This document shows, in pieces, positions 29,871-38,769 of a stretch of DNA of 64,000 nucleotides. The translations under genes and the position numbers were made by a program. The notes under the pieces are model-generated. The model did not search any database and was not told the DNA's origin. It saw only the letters and a program-made list of their open reading frames with translations. Source of the DNA: Pseudohongiella sp. (GTDB taxonomy: Bacteria > Pseudomonadota > Gammaproteobacteria > Pseudomonadales > Pseudohongiellaceae); the NCBI GenBank assembly GCA_030696315.1, contig JAUYSM010000027.1, forward strand, positions 53,209 to 117,208, read 5' to 3'. Every line of letters starts with the position of its first letter. Position 1 is the first letter of the stretch.

Positions 29871-31880
29871 GTGTTTAAACGCTACCTACCCGCAATGCTG
29901 TTGTTATCCGTGGTGTTTTTGTTAACAACGCCGGGGGATTCACACGCCCAGGATACTGCAAACTCAGATGATCTGGTGATGCTCAATTTTGTAAACTCCG
30001 ATATTGAGGGTGTTGTGCGTGTCGTCAGCGAGTTAACGGGCCGTAATTTTATTATTGACCCGCGGGTGACCGGGGCCATCAATATTATTTCTGCCCAGCC
30101 TGTGCCGCGCTCCACGGTATACAGCACCTTCTTGTCTGCCTTGCGCCTGCATGGTTACGCGGTGATTGAGGATAGCAACATTGTGCGCATTGTCCCTGAA
30201 GCAGATGCACGGCTGTTTTCCGGCCCGGTCAGCGGTGCGGGTGCTCGTCCCTCAGGTTCGGGTGACCAACTGGTCACGCGCGTGTTTACCCTGCAATACG
30301 AATCGGCTGCGATGCTGGTGCCGATACTGCGACCGTTGATTGCCCCTAACAATATTATTAATGCTTACCAGAACAGCAACTCGCTGGTGATCACCGACTA
30401 TGCGGGGAATCTGGATCGTATCGCCCAGGTGATTGCCGCTATTGATAAACCCGGCAGTCATGATCCGGTAGCCATTCCTTTATTGCATGCCTCTGCTGTG
30501 GATATGGCACAGACCATCAACAAACTGTTTCCGGAATCCGTGCAGGGTGGATTGACCGCTGAGCCCACTCAGCGATTTGCCGTGGTGGCGGATCCGCGTT
30601 CCAATAGCCTGTTGGTGAACTCCGGTGATCCGGAACGCTTGGTGCGTCTGCGCAATTTTGTTGCCATGCTGGATACGCCTACGAGTGTCGAGGGTAATAT
30701 CCATGTGGTGTATCTGAAAAATGCTGAAGCCGTGAAACTGGCGGAAACGCTGCGTGCCATTTATCAGGGTGAAGCAGCCTCGCAGTTTCCGGGAGGCACG
30801 CCTGTGCAAGGGCAGGCAACGGACGGGCAGTCGACTGCCGGTATTATTCAGGCGGATGCCGCGACCAACTCCATCATCATAATAGCGCCCGATGCCATCT
30901 ACAATAATCTGCGCGCTGCGCTGGACAAACTGGATGTGCGCCGCGCACAAGTGTATGTCGAAGCGCTGATTGTAGAGTTGACCGCCGATCGTGCCGCTGA
31001 GTTTGGTGTGCAGTGGCAGAGTCTCGGTGCATTGGGTGAAACGGGTGCCCAGGGCTTTGGTGGCACAAACTTTGGCAGTACCGGTCAGAATATTATTGGT
31101 ACTTCGGTAAATCCGGCCTCGGTTGGCGCAGGGCTGAATGTCGGTGTAGTGGATGGCAGCATCAGCCTGCCGGGGTTTGATCAATTGTTGAATATCTCGG
31201 TCCTGATCCGCGCGCTGGAGACAGATGCCAATGCCAATATTCTGTCGACACCGACGTTGCTGACACTGGATAACGAAGAAGCAGAAATTATCATCGGGCA
31301 GAACGTGCCATTTGTGACCGGTCAGTTTGCATTAAGTGGCGCATCGGTGACGCCATCGCCGTTTCAGACCATTGAGCGTCATGATGTTGGTTTGACGCTG
31401 CGTATAAAACCGCAGATTTCTGAAGGCGGTACGGTGCGACTGGAGATCTATCAGGAAGTCTCCAGCATCAATGACAAATCCAACCCGGCCGGTGTCATCA
31501 CCAACAAGCGCGCAGTGGCATCCACTGTGTTGGTCGACGATGGACAGATTGTGGTTATCGGTGGACTGATACAAGACAACGTGACTACGGGTATGCAGCG
31601 TGTGCCGGTGCTGGGTTCCATTCCTTTGCTGGGCGGTCTTTTTCGTTACGAGAATCGTCAACAGGGCAAAACCAATCTGATGATCTTTTTGCGACCAACG
31701 CTGGTGCGTGACAGTCGTGGTGCAGATGTATTTACCGGTGAGCGTTATGACTACATTATCGGGGAACAAAAAGCCGCAGCGCTAAGCACCGGTGGCATTC
31801 TTTTTGATATGGAGAACCCGGTACTGCCGGCACCAACGCCTGTGCCAACAGAGTCTTCCGCCACGTTGGTTCTGCCATGA
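29871..31880 (+). CDS. gspD: Type II secretion system secretin D (start approximate; ORF open from 29649)
   Basis: MLNFVNSDIEGVVRVVSELTGRNFIIDPRVTG, N-domains, VPVLGSIPLLGGLFRYENRQQGKTNLMIFLRPTLV secretin signature; GTG at 29871 precedes a signal peptide. Confidence 0.95.
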   Translation: MFKRYLPAMLLLSVVFLLTTPGDSHAQDTANSDDLVMLNFVNSDIEGVVRVVSELTGRNFIIDPRVTGAINIISAQPVPRSTVYSTFLSALRLHGYAVIEDSNIVRIVPEADARLFSGPVSGAGARPSGSGDQLVTRVFTLQYESAAMLVPILRPLIAPNNIINAYQNSNSLVITDYAGNLDRIAQVIAAIDKPGSHDPVAIPLLHASAVDMAQTINKLFPESVQGGLTAEPTQRFAVVADPRSNSLLVNSGDPERLVRLRNFVAMLDTPTSVEGNIHVVYLKNAEAVKLAETLRAIYQGEAASQFPGGTPVQGQATDGQSTAGIIQADAATNSIIIIAPDAIYNNLRAALDKLDVRRAQVYVEALIVELTADRAAEFGVQWQSLGALGETGAQGFGGTNFGSTGQNIIGTSVNPASVGAGLNVGVVDGSISLPGFDQLLNISVLIRALETDANANILSTPTLLTLDNEEAEIIIGQNVPFVTGQFALSGASVTPSPFQTIERHDVGLTLRIKPQISEGGTVRLEIYQEVSSINDKSNPAGVITNKRAVASTVLVDDGQIVVIGGLIQDNVTTGMQRVPVLGSIPLLGGLFRYENRQQGKTNLMIFLRPTLVRDSRGADVFTGERYDYIIGEQKAAALSTGGILFDMENPVLPAPTPVPTESSATLVLP

Positions 31881-33358
31881 GCCGCGCAACCAGCAAGGTT
31901 CCGTACGCCTTTGCCAAAGCGCATGGCGTGGTAGTGACTGAGCTCTCCACATCCATGGCCGTAGCGGCGCTGCGCAAAGGTGCCAGTTCTTCGGCGTTGG
32001 CGGAATTGCGTCGGATTCTTGCTGTGCCGATTCAGGTCAGTCAGCTGGAACCGGGTGATTTTGATGAACTGCTGGCTGCAACCTACAATGATGCCAGCGC
32101 GGGGGCAGCAGAGCTGGCCGGTGATCTTGCACAGGATATGGATCTATCGCGTTTGTTGCAGGAATTGCCGCGTATTGAGGATCTGATGGAAAGCCAGGAC
32201 GATGCGCCGGTGATCCGTCTGATCAACGCGCTGTTGACGCAAGCCTTGCGAGAAGGTGCGTCTGATATTCATATCGAAGCCTTTGAAACCCGTTCTGTGG
32301 TGCGATTGCGTATTGATGGTACCTTGCGTGATCTGATTGAGCCAGCGCAGGCGCTGCACGGCGCACTGGTATCGCGTATTAAAATCATGGCGCAGCTGGA
32401 TATTGCCGAAAAGCGCCTGCCTCAGGATGGTCGCATTACCCTGCGTGTTGCGGGCAAACCGGTAGACGTTCGGGTTTCAACTATTCCCGCCGGCCATGGC
32501 GAGCGAGTGGTCATGCGCTTGTTGGATAAACAAGCCGGGAGACTGGATCTGTCACGTCTGGGTATGGATGAAAATACGCTTGCACGTATGGATCGCATGA
32601 TCCGTGAACCTCACGGCATCGTGCTGATTACCGGCCCGACCGGCTCAGGCAAAACTACAACACTGTATGCGGCGCTCTCTCGACTGGATGCCGGCGCGCT
32701 CAATATCATGACAGTCGAGGATCCTATTGAATATGCACTGGATGGCATCAGTCAGGTTCAGGTGAATGCGCGCATCGACATGACCTTTGCCCGCGCCTTG
32801 CGCACCATTCTGCGCCAGGATCCTGATGTGGTGATGATTGGCGAGATACGCGATCTGGAAACGGCACAAATTGCTGTGCAGGCCAGCCTGACCGGGCATT
32901 TGGTGTTTGCGACCCTGCACACCAATGATGCGGTGAGTGCTGTGACGCGTCTGGTTGATATGGGTGTGGAGCCGTTTTTGCTGGCCACCAGTCTGTTGGG
33001 TGTTGGCGCGCAGCGCCTGGTGCGGCGCTTGTGCATGGAATGCCGCAAGCCTTTGAGTGCGGACAATGTAGCCTTGCATGAGTTAGGGGTGTTATCTGAC
33101 GATGCCACGCTCTACAGCGCGCAGGGCTGCCCCGCGTGCAAAGGCTCTGGATATCGCGGTCGCACCGGCATTTACGAATTTCTGAGCGTGGACGAACATT
33201 TGCGTCGTCTGATTCATGATCGCGTTTCCGAACAAAGTTTGCGCGACTACGCCTTGCAACAGGGCATGCGTACCTTGCGGGATGATGGTATGCGTTGGGC
33301 AGAGAGTGGATTGGTCAGTCTTGAGGAAGTCGTGCGTGTAACCCGGCAACAAAGCTGA
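31877..33358 (+). CDS. gspE: Type II secretion system ATPase E
   Basis: Walker A GPTGSGKTTTLYA, Asp box/Walker B QDPDVVMIGEIRD, Cys4 CMECRK...CPACKGSGYRGRTGIYE. Confidence 0.97.
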   Translation: MSRATSKVPYAFAKAHGVVVTELSTSMAVAALRKGASSSALAELRRILAVPIQVSQLEPGDFDELLAATYNDASAGAAELAGDLAQDMDLSRLLQELPRIEDLMESQDDAPVIRLINALLTQALREGASDIHIEAFETRSVVRLRIDGTLRDLIEPAQALHGALVSRIKIMAQLDIAEKRLPQDGRITLRVAGKPVDVRVSTIPAGHGERVVMRLLDKQAGRLDLSRLGMDENTLARMDRMIREPHGIVLITGPTGSGKTTTLYAALSRLDAGALNIMTVEDPIEYALDGISQVQVNARIDMTFARALRTILRQDPDVVMIGEIRDLETAQIAVQASLTGHLVFATLHTNDAVSAVTRLVDMGVEPFLLATSLLGVGAQRLVRRLCMECRKPLSADNVALHELGVLSDDATLYSAQGCPACKGSGYRGRTGIYEFLSVDEHLRRLIHDRVSEQSLRDYALQQGMRTLRDDGMRWAESGLVSLEEVVRVTRQQS

Positions 33359-33380
33359 ACCGGTGTTCCGGTTCAGCTTT
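33351..33380. terminator. Bidirectional intrinsic terminator between convergent gspE and the OmpA lipoprotein gene
   Basis: AAAGCTGAACCGG-TGTT-CCGGTTCAGCTTT, perfect 13-bp stem, overlapping the gspE stop codon. Confidence 0.85.
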
Positions 33381-33401
33381 GTAGCGAGAGTGTTCAAGCC
33401 A

Positions 33402-34532
33402 TTATTGAGCGGGGTTTGAAATGATGACTTCCACGCGTCGGTTTTGCTGACGACCGGTGGGAGACTCATTGCTTGCAACGGGAGAGCCTTCTCCCAAACC
33501 ATTTGTCACAATACGATTGCTGCTGACGCCGTTGCGTACCAGATATGCCTGCACGGATTCGGCGCGCTGTCTGGACAATACCATGTTGGAACTGTCATCG
33601 CCGACGCTGTCGGTATGCCCTTCAATCTGAACAGTGCGGTTCTCAAACCGGTTGAGAAACGCGGCCAGATTATTCAGGTTCTGCGGTGTACCACCACGCA
33701 ACTCGGAATTTCCGGTTTCAAAGAGAACATCGCCCAGTGTTACTACTAAGCCTCGATCAGTCATCTGTGCATTCAGCTCGGTAATCTGACGCTGTAACTC
33801 TTCGGTTTCTGCCCGCGCCATAGTGGCATCGCTGCGGGCAGCTGCCGTCTGTTCATTGGCGACACCCGCTGCAGTGCGCGCCATATTGGCTTCGTTTCTG
33901 GCCATGGCCGCCTGATCCGATGCAATGTCAGCGGCAGTCTGTGCTGAGTTGGCATCTGAACGAGCAGCTGCGGCCTGATTGCGCGCGCGCTCAGTGGCCC
34001 TGCGTGCAGCGTCAGCGTCGCCCTGTGCAATTGCTGCCTGATCGCGAGCAATCTCGGCGGCCGTGCGTGCGGAATTGGCGTCACTGCGTGCAGACATTGC
34101 CTGGTTACGTGCATTGGCAGCGTCATTACGAGCCATATCAGCTTCGCGCGTGCGGGCAGCCAATTGCGCTGCATCGCCGCTGCTGCTCAGTGCAGCGCGT
34201 TGATCCTCGTACAATCGGCTTTGTGCCAGTGCGTAGGCGATATCGACTTTCTGGTCTGCAATCAGCAACAGGTGATTAGCCAGTTCTGCATCGTCGCGTG
34301 GTCGCTCAGCGGCAGCCACGGCTGCTTCAGCGGCCTGGATTTCAAGCGCTGCTTTGGTGCCTAACTCTGGGTGTGAGCGCAGTGTCGTGAGTTTTGCTCG
34401 CACTTCGGCAATGCCCTCAGGAGCAACAGGTGCACTGGCACAGGCCGCTAACACCAATGTTGCTGCAGCCAGGCCAAGCAATTTCCGAACGCGGGTTGCA
34501 TGTCCGGACAGGTTAATTATTGACGTGTTCAT
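33402..34532 (-). CDS. OmpA-family lipoprotein with 16 central heptad repeats
   Basis: Lipobox LVLAACASAP; DUF4398-like N-terminal region; repeats of AR[NSD][DQT]A; OmpA C-terminus IEGHTDSVGDDSSNMVLSRQRAESVQAYL...GRQQNRRVEV. Confidence 0.9.
   Translation of the reverse strand: MNTSIINLSGHATRVRKLLGLAAATLVLAACASAPVAPEGIAEVRAKLTTLRSHPELGTKAALEIQAAEAAVAAAERPRDDAELANHLLLIADQKVDIAYALAQSRLYEDQRAALSSSGDAAQLAARTREADMARNDAANARNQAMSARSDANSARTAAEIARDQAAIAQGDADAARRATERARNQAAAARSDANSAQTAADIASDQAAMARNEANMARTAAGVANEQTAAARSDATMARAETEELQRQITELNAQMTDRGLVVTLGDVLFETGNSELRGGTPQNLNNLAAFLNRFENRTVQIEGHTDSVGDDSSNMVLSRQRAESVQAYLVRNGVSSNRIVTNGLGEGSPVASNESPTGRQQNRRVEVIISNPAQ
33798..34133 (-). repeat. Degenerate 21-bp (7-residue) tandem repeats inside the OmpA lipoprotein gene, with a 42-residue super-period
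   Basis: ARNDAAN ARNQAMS ARSDANS ARTAAEI ARDQAAI AQGDADA ARRATER / ARNQAAA ARSDANS AQTAADI ASDQAAM ARNEANM ARTAAGV ANEQTAA ARSDATM ARAETEE. Confidence 0.9.
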
Positions 34533-34933
34533 TGTGAAGTTCCTGAGTTGCGCAGTATTTCGCGCTGGAGAGCATTGATGTTCTGTTGCATGTCGTCATT
34601 GACAGCTTTGGCTTTCATTTCGGCGGTCTTGGCACTGGCGAGTTCAGCGCTGACACGTGATTCGTCAGCGAGGCGTGCAGCACGATCCATGTCTTCTGCT
34701 TGTATCGCATCACGCGCGGCTGACAGTTTTTCATGGGCAGATCGCAAGTCTATCGGTGCATAGTCCGCTACACGCTCCTGTTCCGCGCTGGAAATGGCAA
34801 GTTGTGCCGCCTGCATCTTTTGAGTAGGTGGTGGGGCGCTCTGACAAGCGGCCAGTGCCAGCAAGAAGGAACCCGCTAACAGCAAGCGAAAAGTTGCCGT
34901 GGATATTTGTTTGGGTAGAGCTGGTTTGTTCAT
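34529..34933 (-). CDS. DUF4398 domain-containing lipoprotein
   Basis: Lipobox LALAACQSAPPP; LAISSAEQERVADYAPIDLRSAHEKLSAARDAI; overlaps the downstream OmpA gene by 4 bp. Confidence 0.85.
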   Translation of the reverse strand: MNKPALPKQISTATFRLLLAGSFLLALAACQSAPPPTQKMQAAQLAISSAEQERVADYAPIDLRSAHEKLSAARDAIQAEDMDRAARLADESRVSAELASAKTAEMKAKAVNDDMQQNINALQREILRNSGTSQ

Positions 34934-35355
34934 GCTGATCATCCTGTTGGGACACACAAATACGGAATCGGTATTTGTCGGTGATTTAAAAATAACACCC
35001 GGATAGTTTGATGTTTTGGGTAAAGCGGTTCAGTTCGCTGACGCACACATAGAGGAGAAGGGGGGGCAATAAAATTGTGCTTATGTGCGCTGGCATACAT
35101 AGTGCAGCTTCTGTAAGGGGTACACTTTATATGTGATAAGAATGGATATTATTTCGATGTTGCTGTCTAATTGCCGGGGGTCGGGCTGTTTGCGCACATT
35201 CCGCAAAAAATACTAGAAAAGTCAGAAAAATTTTTCGCCAGAGCTATTGGCGTTTTTGCTAGACCTATCACGATCCACAACTGGCATGGCGCATGACACT
35301 AATGCTTATGTCAGTGGAAATATTAATGACGTTAACAACGAGAAAATAGAACAAG

Positions 35356-36177
35356 ATGCTGAAGGACATTGATATTCTAGGCGCTAGTATTCTGATTGTT
35401 GATGATCAGCAGGCAAATGTCACATTGTTGGAATTGCTGTTGGCTGACGCCGGTTATACCAATGTCTCGTCAACGATGGATCCGTTTGAAGTGTGTGCGC
35501 TACATCGTCAACATCAATACGATCTCATTCTGCTGGATTTGCAATTGCCTGGAATGGATGGATTTCAGATTATGGAAGCCCTAAAGACGAATGAAGAAGA
35601 TCCATATCTCTCAGTGATTGTATTGACGGCTCAGCCCGGGCACAAAATGCAAGCGCTTCATGCCGGCGCCAAAGATTTCATCAGCAAGCCATTTGATCTG
35701 GTGGAAGTAAAAACTCGCATCCGTAACGTGCTCGAAGTGCGTCTACTCTACAAGCGATTGTCTCAATACAACAAGGCATTGGAACAAGCTGTCATTGAGC
35801 GTACGGCCGAGTTGCGCGAGAGCGAGGCTCGCTTCAAAAGTCTGACCGAGCTGGCGGCAGACTGGTATTGGGAACACGATGTACATGGTAATTTTCTGAA
35901 AGTATCAGGCCCGGTGCTCGATATGCTGGGGATTCAGGTAGGCTCTCATCTTGGCAAAAACAGCACCGATCCACTCGTTGGTTGGGATGTCGAACAGAGC
36001 AGAGAGTTGCATGAAAAAATTGCGGCAAGACAGACATTTCTGGATTTCCTGATCACACAAAAACACAGTGATGGTTCGGTGCAGTATTTCAGAGTAAGTG
36101 GTCAGCCTATGTTTAATGAAAAGGCTGGTTATATTGGCTATCGCGGAATTGGTCTGGAGGTTTTTGAAACAAAATGA
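35356..36177 (+). CDS. Response regulator with REC, coiled coil and PAS domains, no kinase or DNA-binding output
   Basis: ILIVDDQQANVTLLELLL, LILLDLQLPGMDGF, KDFISKPFD; PAS region FKSLTELAADWYWEHDVHGNFLKVSG. Confidence 0.88.
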   Translation: MLKDIDILGASILIVDDQQANVTLLELLLADAGYTNVSSTMDPFEVCALHRQHQYDLILLDLQLPGMDGFQIMEALKTNEEDPYLSVIVLTAQPGHKMQALHAGAKDFISKPFDLVEVKTRIRNVLEVRLLYKRLSQYNKALEQAVIERTAELRESEARFKSLTELAADWYWEHDVHGNFLKVSGPVLDMLGIQVGSHLGKNSTDPLVGWDVEQSRELHEKIAARQTFLDFLITQKHSDGSVQYFRVSGQPMFNEKAGYIGYRGIGLEVFETK

Positions 36178-36998
36178 CTATCCAGAAAGCGATGTCAAAT
36201 AGCGGTACAGTATGTGTCTGCTATCCTAGCCAGAATCATTTGCTAGGCGCTTTGCCAACCGAGGACTTTTCGCGCATACAACCTATGCTGGAGTTGGTGC
36301 AATTGCAGCTGGGTGACATGTTGTACGAACCCGGTCAGCCAATTCATTATGCATACTTTTTGACATCAGCCATCGTGTCGCTGCATTACGTCACCGCGTC
36401 GGGTGCTTCGGCTGAAACAGCAGGAGTGGGCTACGAAGGGGTGGTTGGAGTGGCGGTTTTTATGGGCGGTGACACCACCAGCAGTTCAGCAGTAGTTCAA
36501 ACGGCAGGGGCTGCCTATCGCATAGACGCGCGGCTGCTTAAGCAAGAGTTTGCCCGCGGTGATTTTCTGCAAAGTTTGTTGTTGCGTTATGTTCAGGCAT
36601 TGATGACTCAAATGAGTCAGTCGGCTGCTTGCAATCGCCACCACTCTGTTGAACAGCGTTTATGCCGCTGGTTACTGCTGACACTAGACCGCACAAGGTC
36701 AGATGATCTTGTCATCACACAAGAGCTGGTGGCCACTATGCTGGGTGTGCGGCGCGAAGGCATTACCGAGGCAGCGGGCAACCTGCAGCGCGCAGGGTAT
36801 ATCCAATCACGTCGTGGTCATATTTCTGTTCTGAACCGCAAAGGTTTGGAAGATGCTGCATGCGAGTGTTACAGCGTAGTAAAAAAGGAAATGACGCGTT
36901 TGCTGCATGACGTTTTGTTGCGGCAGGAAGAAAGCCGAACGCACATCAGATACTCCCATACAATCTCTCAACAAGGGAGTGGCCGTGTACCCAAATAA
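36174..36998 (+). CDS. Crp/Fnr family transcriptional regulator (paralogue 2)
   Basis: GDMLYEPGQPIHYAYFLTSAIVSLHYV...VGYEGVVGVAVFMG; HTH ITQELVATMLGVRREGITEAAGNLQRAGYI; C-terminal DAACECY. Confidence 0.88.
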   Translation: MTIQKAMSNSGTVCVCYPSQNHLLGALPTEDFSRIQPMLELVQLQLGDMLYEPGQPIHYAYFLTSAIVSLHYVTASGASAETAGVGYEGVVGVAVFMGGDTTSSSAVVQTAGAAYRIDARLLKQEFARGDFLQSLLLRYVQALMTQMSQSAACNRHHSVEQRLCRWLLLTLDRTRSDDLVITQELVATMLGVRREGITEAAGNLQRAGYIQSRRGHISVLNRKGLEDAACECYSVVKKEMTRLLHDVLLRQEESRTHIRYSHTISQQGSGRVPK

Positions 36999-38688
36999 GC
37001 CAGGTGATTTTGATTTGGCAGCGCCTCAGCCAGATTGTGACGAAGACTTATCAAAAGCAACAGATTTTCTGAAAGCCGGTGCTTTACAGAATGCCATTTT
37101 CAACAGTGTGAATTTCTCCAGCATCGCAACCGATGAACACGGTGTTATTCAACTGTTTAATATGGGTGCGGAGCGTATGTTGGGTCACGCCGCCGCAGAT
37201 GTTATCAACAGGAAAACCCCCTCGCAGATATCAGATCCTGATGAGATCATCGCCCGGGCAAAAGCCTTGAGTGTAGAATTTGGCAAAGACATAAAACCAG
37301 GTTTTGAAGCACTGGTATTCAAGGCGTCGCGCGGCATTGAGGACATTTACGAACTGACTTATATCCGCAAAGACGGCAGTCGCCTGCCTGCCATCGTGTC
37401 AGTCACTGCATTGCGCGACGCTCATAACGACATTATTGGTTACCTGCTGATTGGTACTGACAATACACTGCGAAAACAGATCGAAGCTGAACGCAGTCAG
37501 GTCGCCTCTGAGCTGCAATTGGCAAAAGCCGCTGCCGAAAAAGCCAGTCTGGCAAAATCAGAGTTTTTATCCAGCATGAGTCATGAGCTGAGAACGCCAC
37601 TCAGCGCCATCCTTGGATTTGCTCAGTTGATGGAGACCAGCTCCCCGGCCCCGTGTGAAGCACAACAACGCAGCATCAATCAGATTCTGAAAGCCGGGTG
37701 GTATCTGCTGGATCTGATTAATGAAATCCTGGATCTCGCCTTGGTGGAATCCGGCAGGTTATCCCTGTCGCTGGAGCCACTGGCACTGGAAAGTGTGATG
37801 CTCGAGTGTCAGGCCATGATTGAGTCTCAGGCGAGGGAACAAGAAATTACCGTAACGTTCCCGCAATTCGAAACACCCTGTTTTATCAATGCCGATCGCA
37901 CGCGCGTGAAACAAATACTGATTAACCTGCTGTCTAATGCGATTAAATATAATCGCAGCGAAGGCAGTGTTGTGGTGAGTTGTGACACGTTAGCGACAGG
38001 GCGGGTTCAGGTCAGCATAAGAGACAGCGGTAATGGTTTGACTTCTCAGCAACTCGCTCAGCTATTCCAGCCGTTTAACAGATTGGGCCAGGAGACGGGC
38101 GTCATTGAAGGCACCGGTATCGGACTGGTGATGACCAAGAGACTGGTTGAATTGATGGGTGGCATTGTTGATGTGGAGAGCACCGTAGGTGAGGGTTGTC
38201 GATTCTGGGTAGAGTTTGTGCTCAGCGATGCACCACAAGAGATAGAGTTGTCGCTGGTGCCCGTTGTGCGTCTGGAAAACCAATCAGCTGAACGGCAGTG
38301 CACCTTGTTGTATGTTGAGGACAATCCCGCCAACTTAATGCTGGTTGAAGACCTTATTACCCGTCGCCCGGACATTCGACTGATCAGCGCAACCGATGGT
38401 ATTTCCGGTGTCGAAATGGCACTGAAGCATCTGCCTGACATGATTTTGATGGATATAAACTTGCCCGGTATCAATGGTATTCGGGCACTTGAAATTCTGA
38501 CCGAGGATAGCCGCACGAGCAATATTCCTGTTGTTGCGCTCAGTGCCAATGCCATGCGCCGGGACATTGAAAAAGGTTTGCAAGCGGGCTTTTACCGTTA
38601 TCTGACCAAACCGATTAAAGTACCTGAATTTATGGCAACACTGGATGAAGTGATGCAGGTTGCCAAAGACAGGCAGGCAGAAATGTAA
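36979..38688 (+). CDS. PAS-HisKA-HATPase-REC hybrid histidine kinase (GTG start)
   Basis: PAS IATDEHGVIQLFNMGAERMLGH; SSMSHELRTPLSAILGFAQLM; GTGIGLVMTKRLVELMGG; REC MILMDINLPGINGI. Confidence 0.93.
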   Translation: MAVYPNKPGDFDLAAPQPDCDEDLSKATDFLKAGALQNAIFNSVNFSSIATDEHGVIQLFNMGAERMLGHAAADVINRKTPSQISDPDEIIARAKALSVEFGKDIKPGFEALVFKASRGIEDIYELTYIRKDGSRLPAIVSVTALRDAHNDIIGYLLIGTDNTLRKQIEAERSQVASELQLAKAAAEKASLAKSEFLSSMSHELRTPLSAILGFAQLMETSSPAPCEAQQRSINQILKAGWYLLDLINEILDLALVESGRLSLSLEPLALESVMLECQAMIESQAREQEITVTFPQFETPCFINADRTRVKQILINLLSNAIKYNRSEGSVVVSCDTLATGRVQVSIRDSGNGLTSQQLAQLFQPFNRLGQETGVIEGTGIGLVMTKRLVELMGGIVDVESTVGEGCRFWVEFVLSDAPQEIELSLVPVVRLENQSAERQCTLLYVEDNPANLMLVEDLITRRPDIRLISATDGISGVEMALKHLPDMILMDINLPGINGIRALEILTEDSRTSNIPVVALSANAMRRDIEKGLQAGFYRYLTKPIKVPEFMATLDEVMQVAKDRQAEM

Positions 38689-38706
38689 ACACCTTGAGAC
38701 GACTGT

Positions 38707-38746
38707 AAAAAAAAAGGAAAGGAGGCTGCGGCCTCCTTTCCTTATT
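38707..38746. terminator. Intrinsic terminator, likely bidirectional
   Basis: AAGGAAAGGAGGC-TGCG-GCCTCCTTTCCTT with an A-run on the left; between convergent genes. Confidence 0.8.
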
Positions 38747-38769
38747 GCAAATGACTAACTTTGCTGTTT

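Noticed and set aside
30480-31184. 234-aa minus-strand ORF
   Set aside because: Antisense to gspD with no domain signature.
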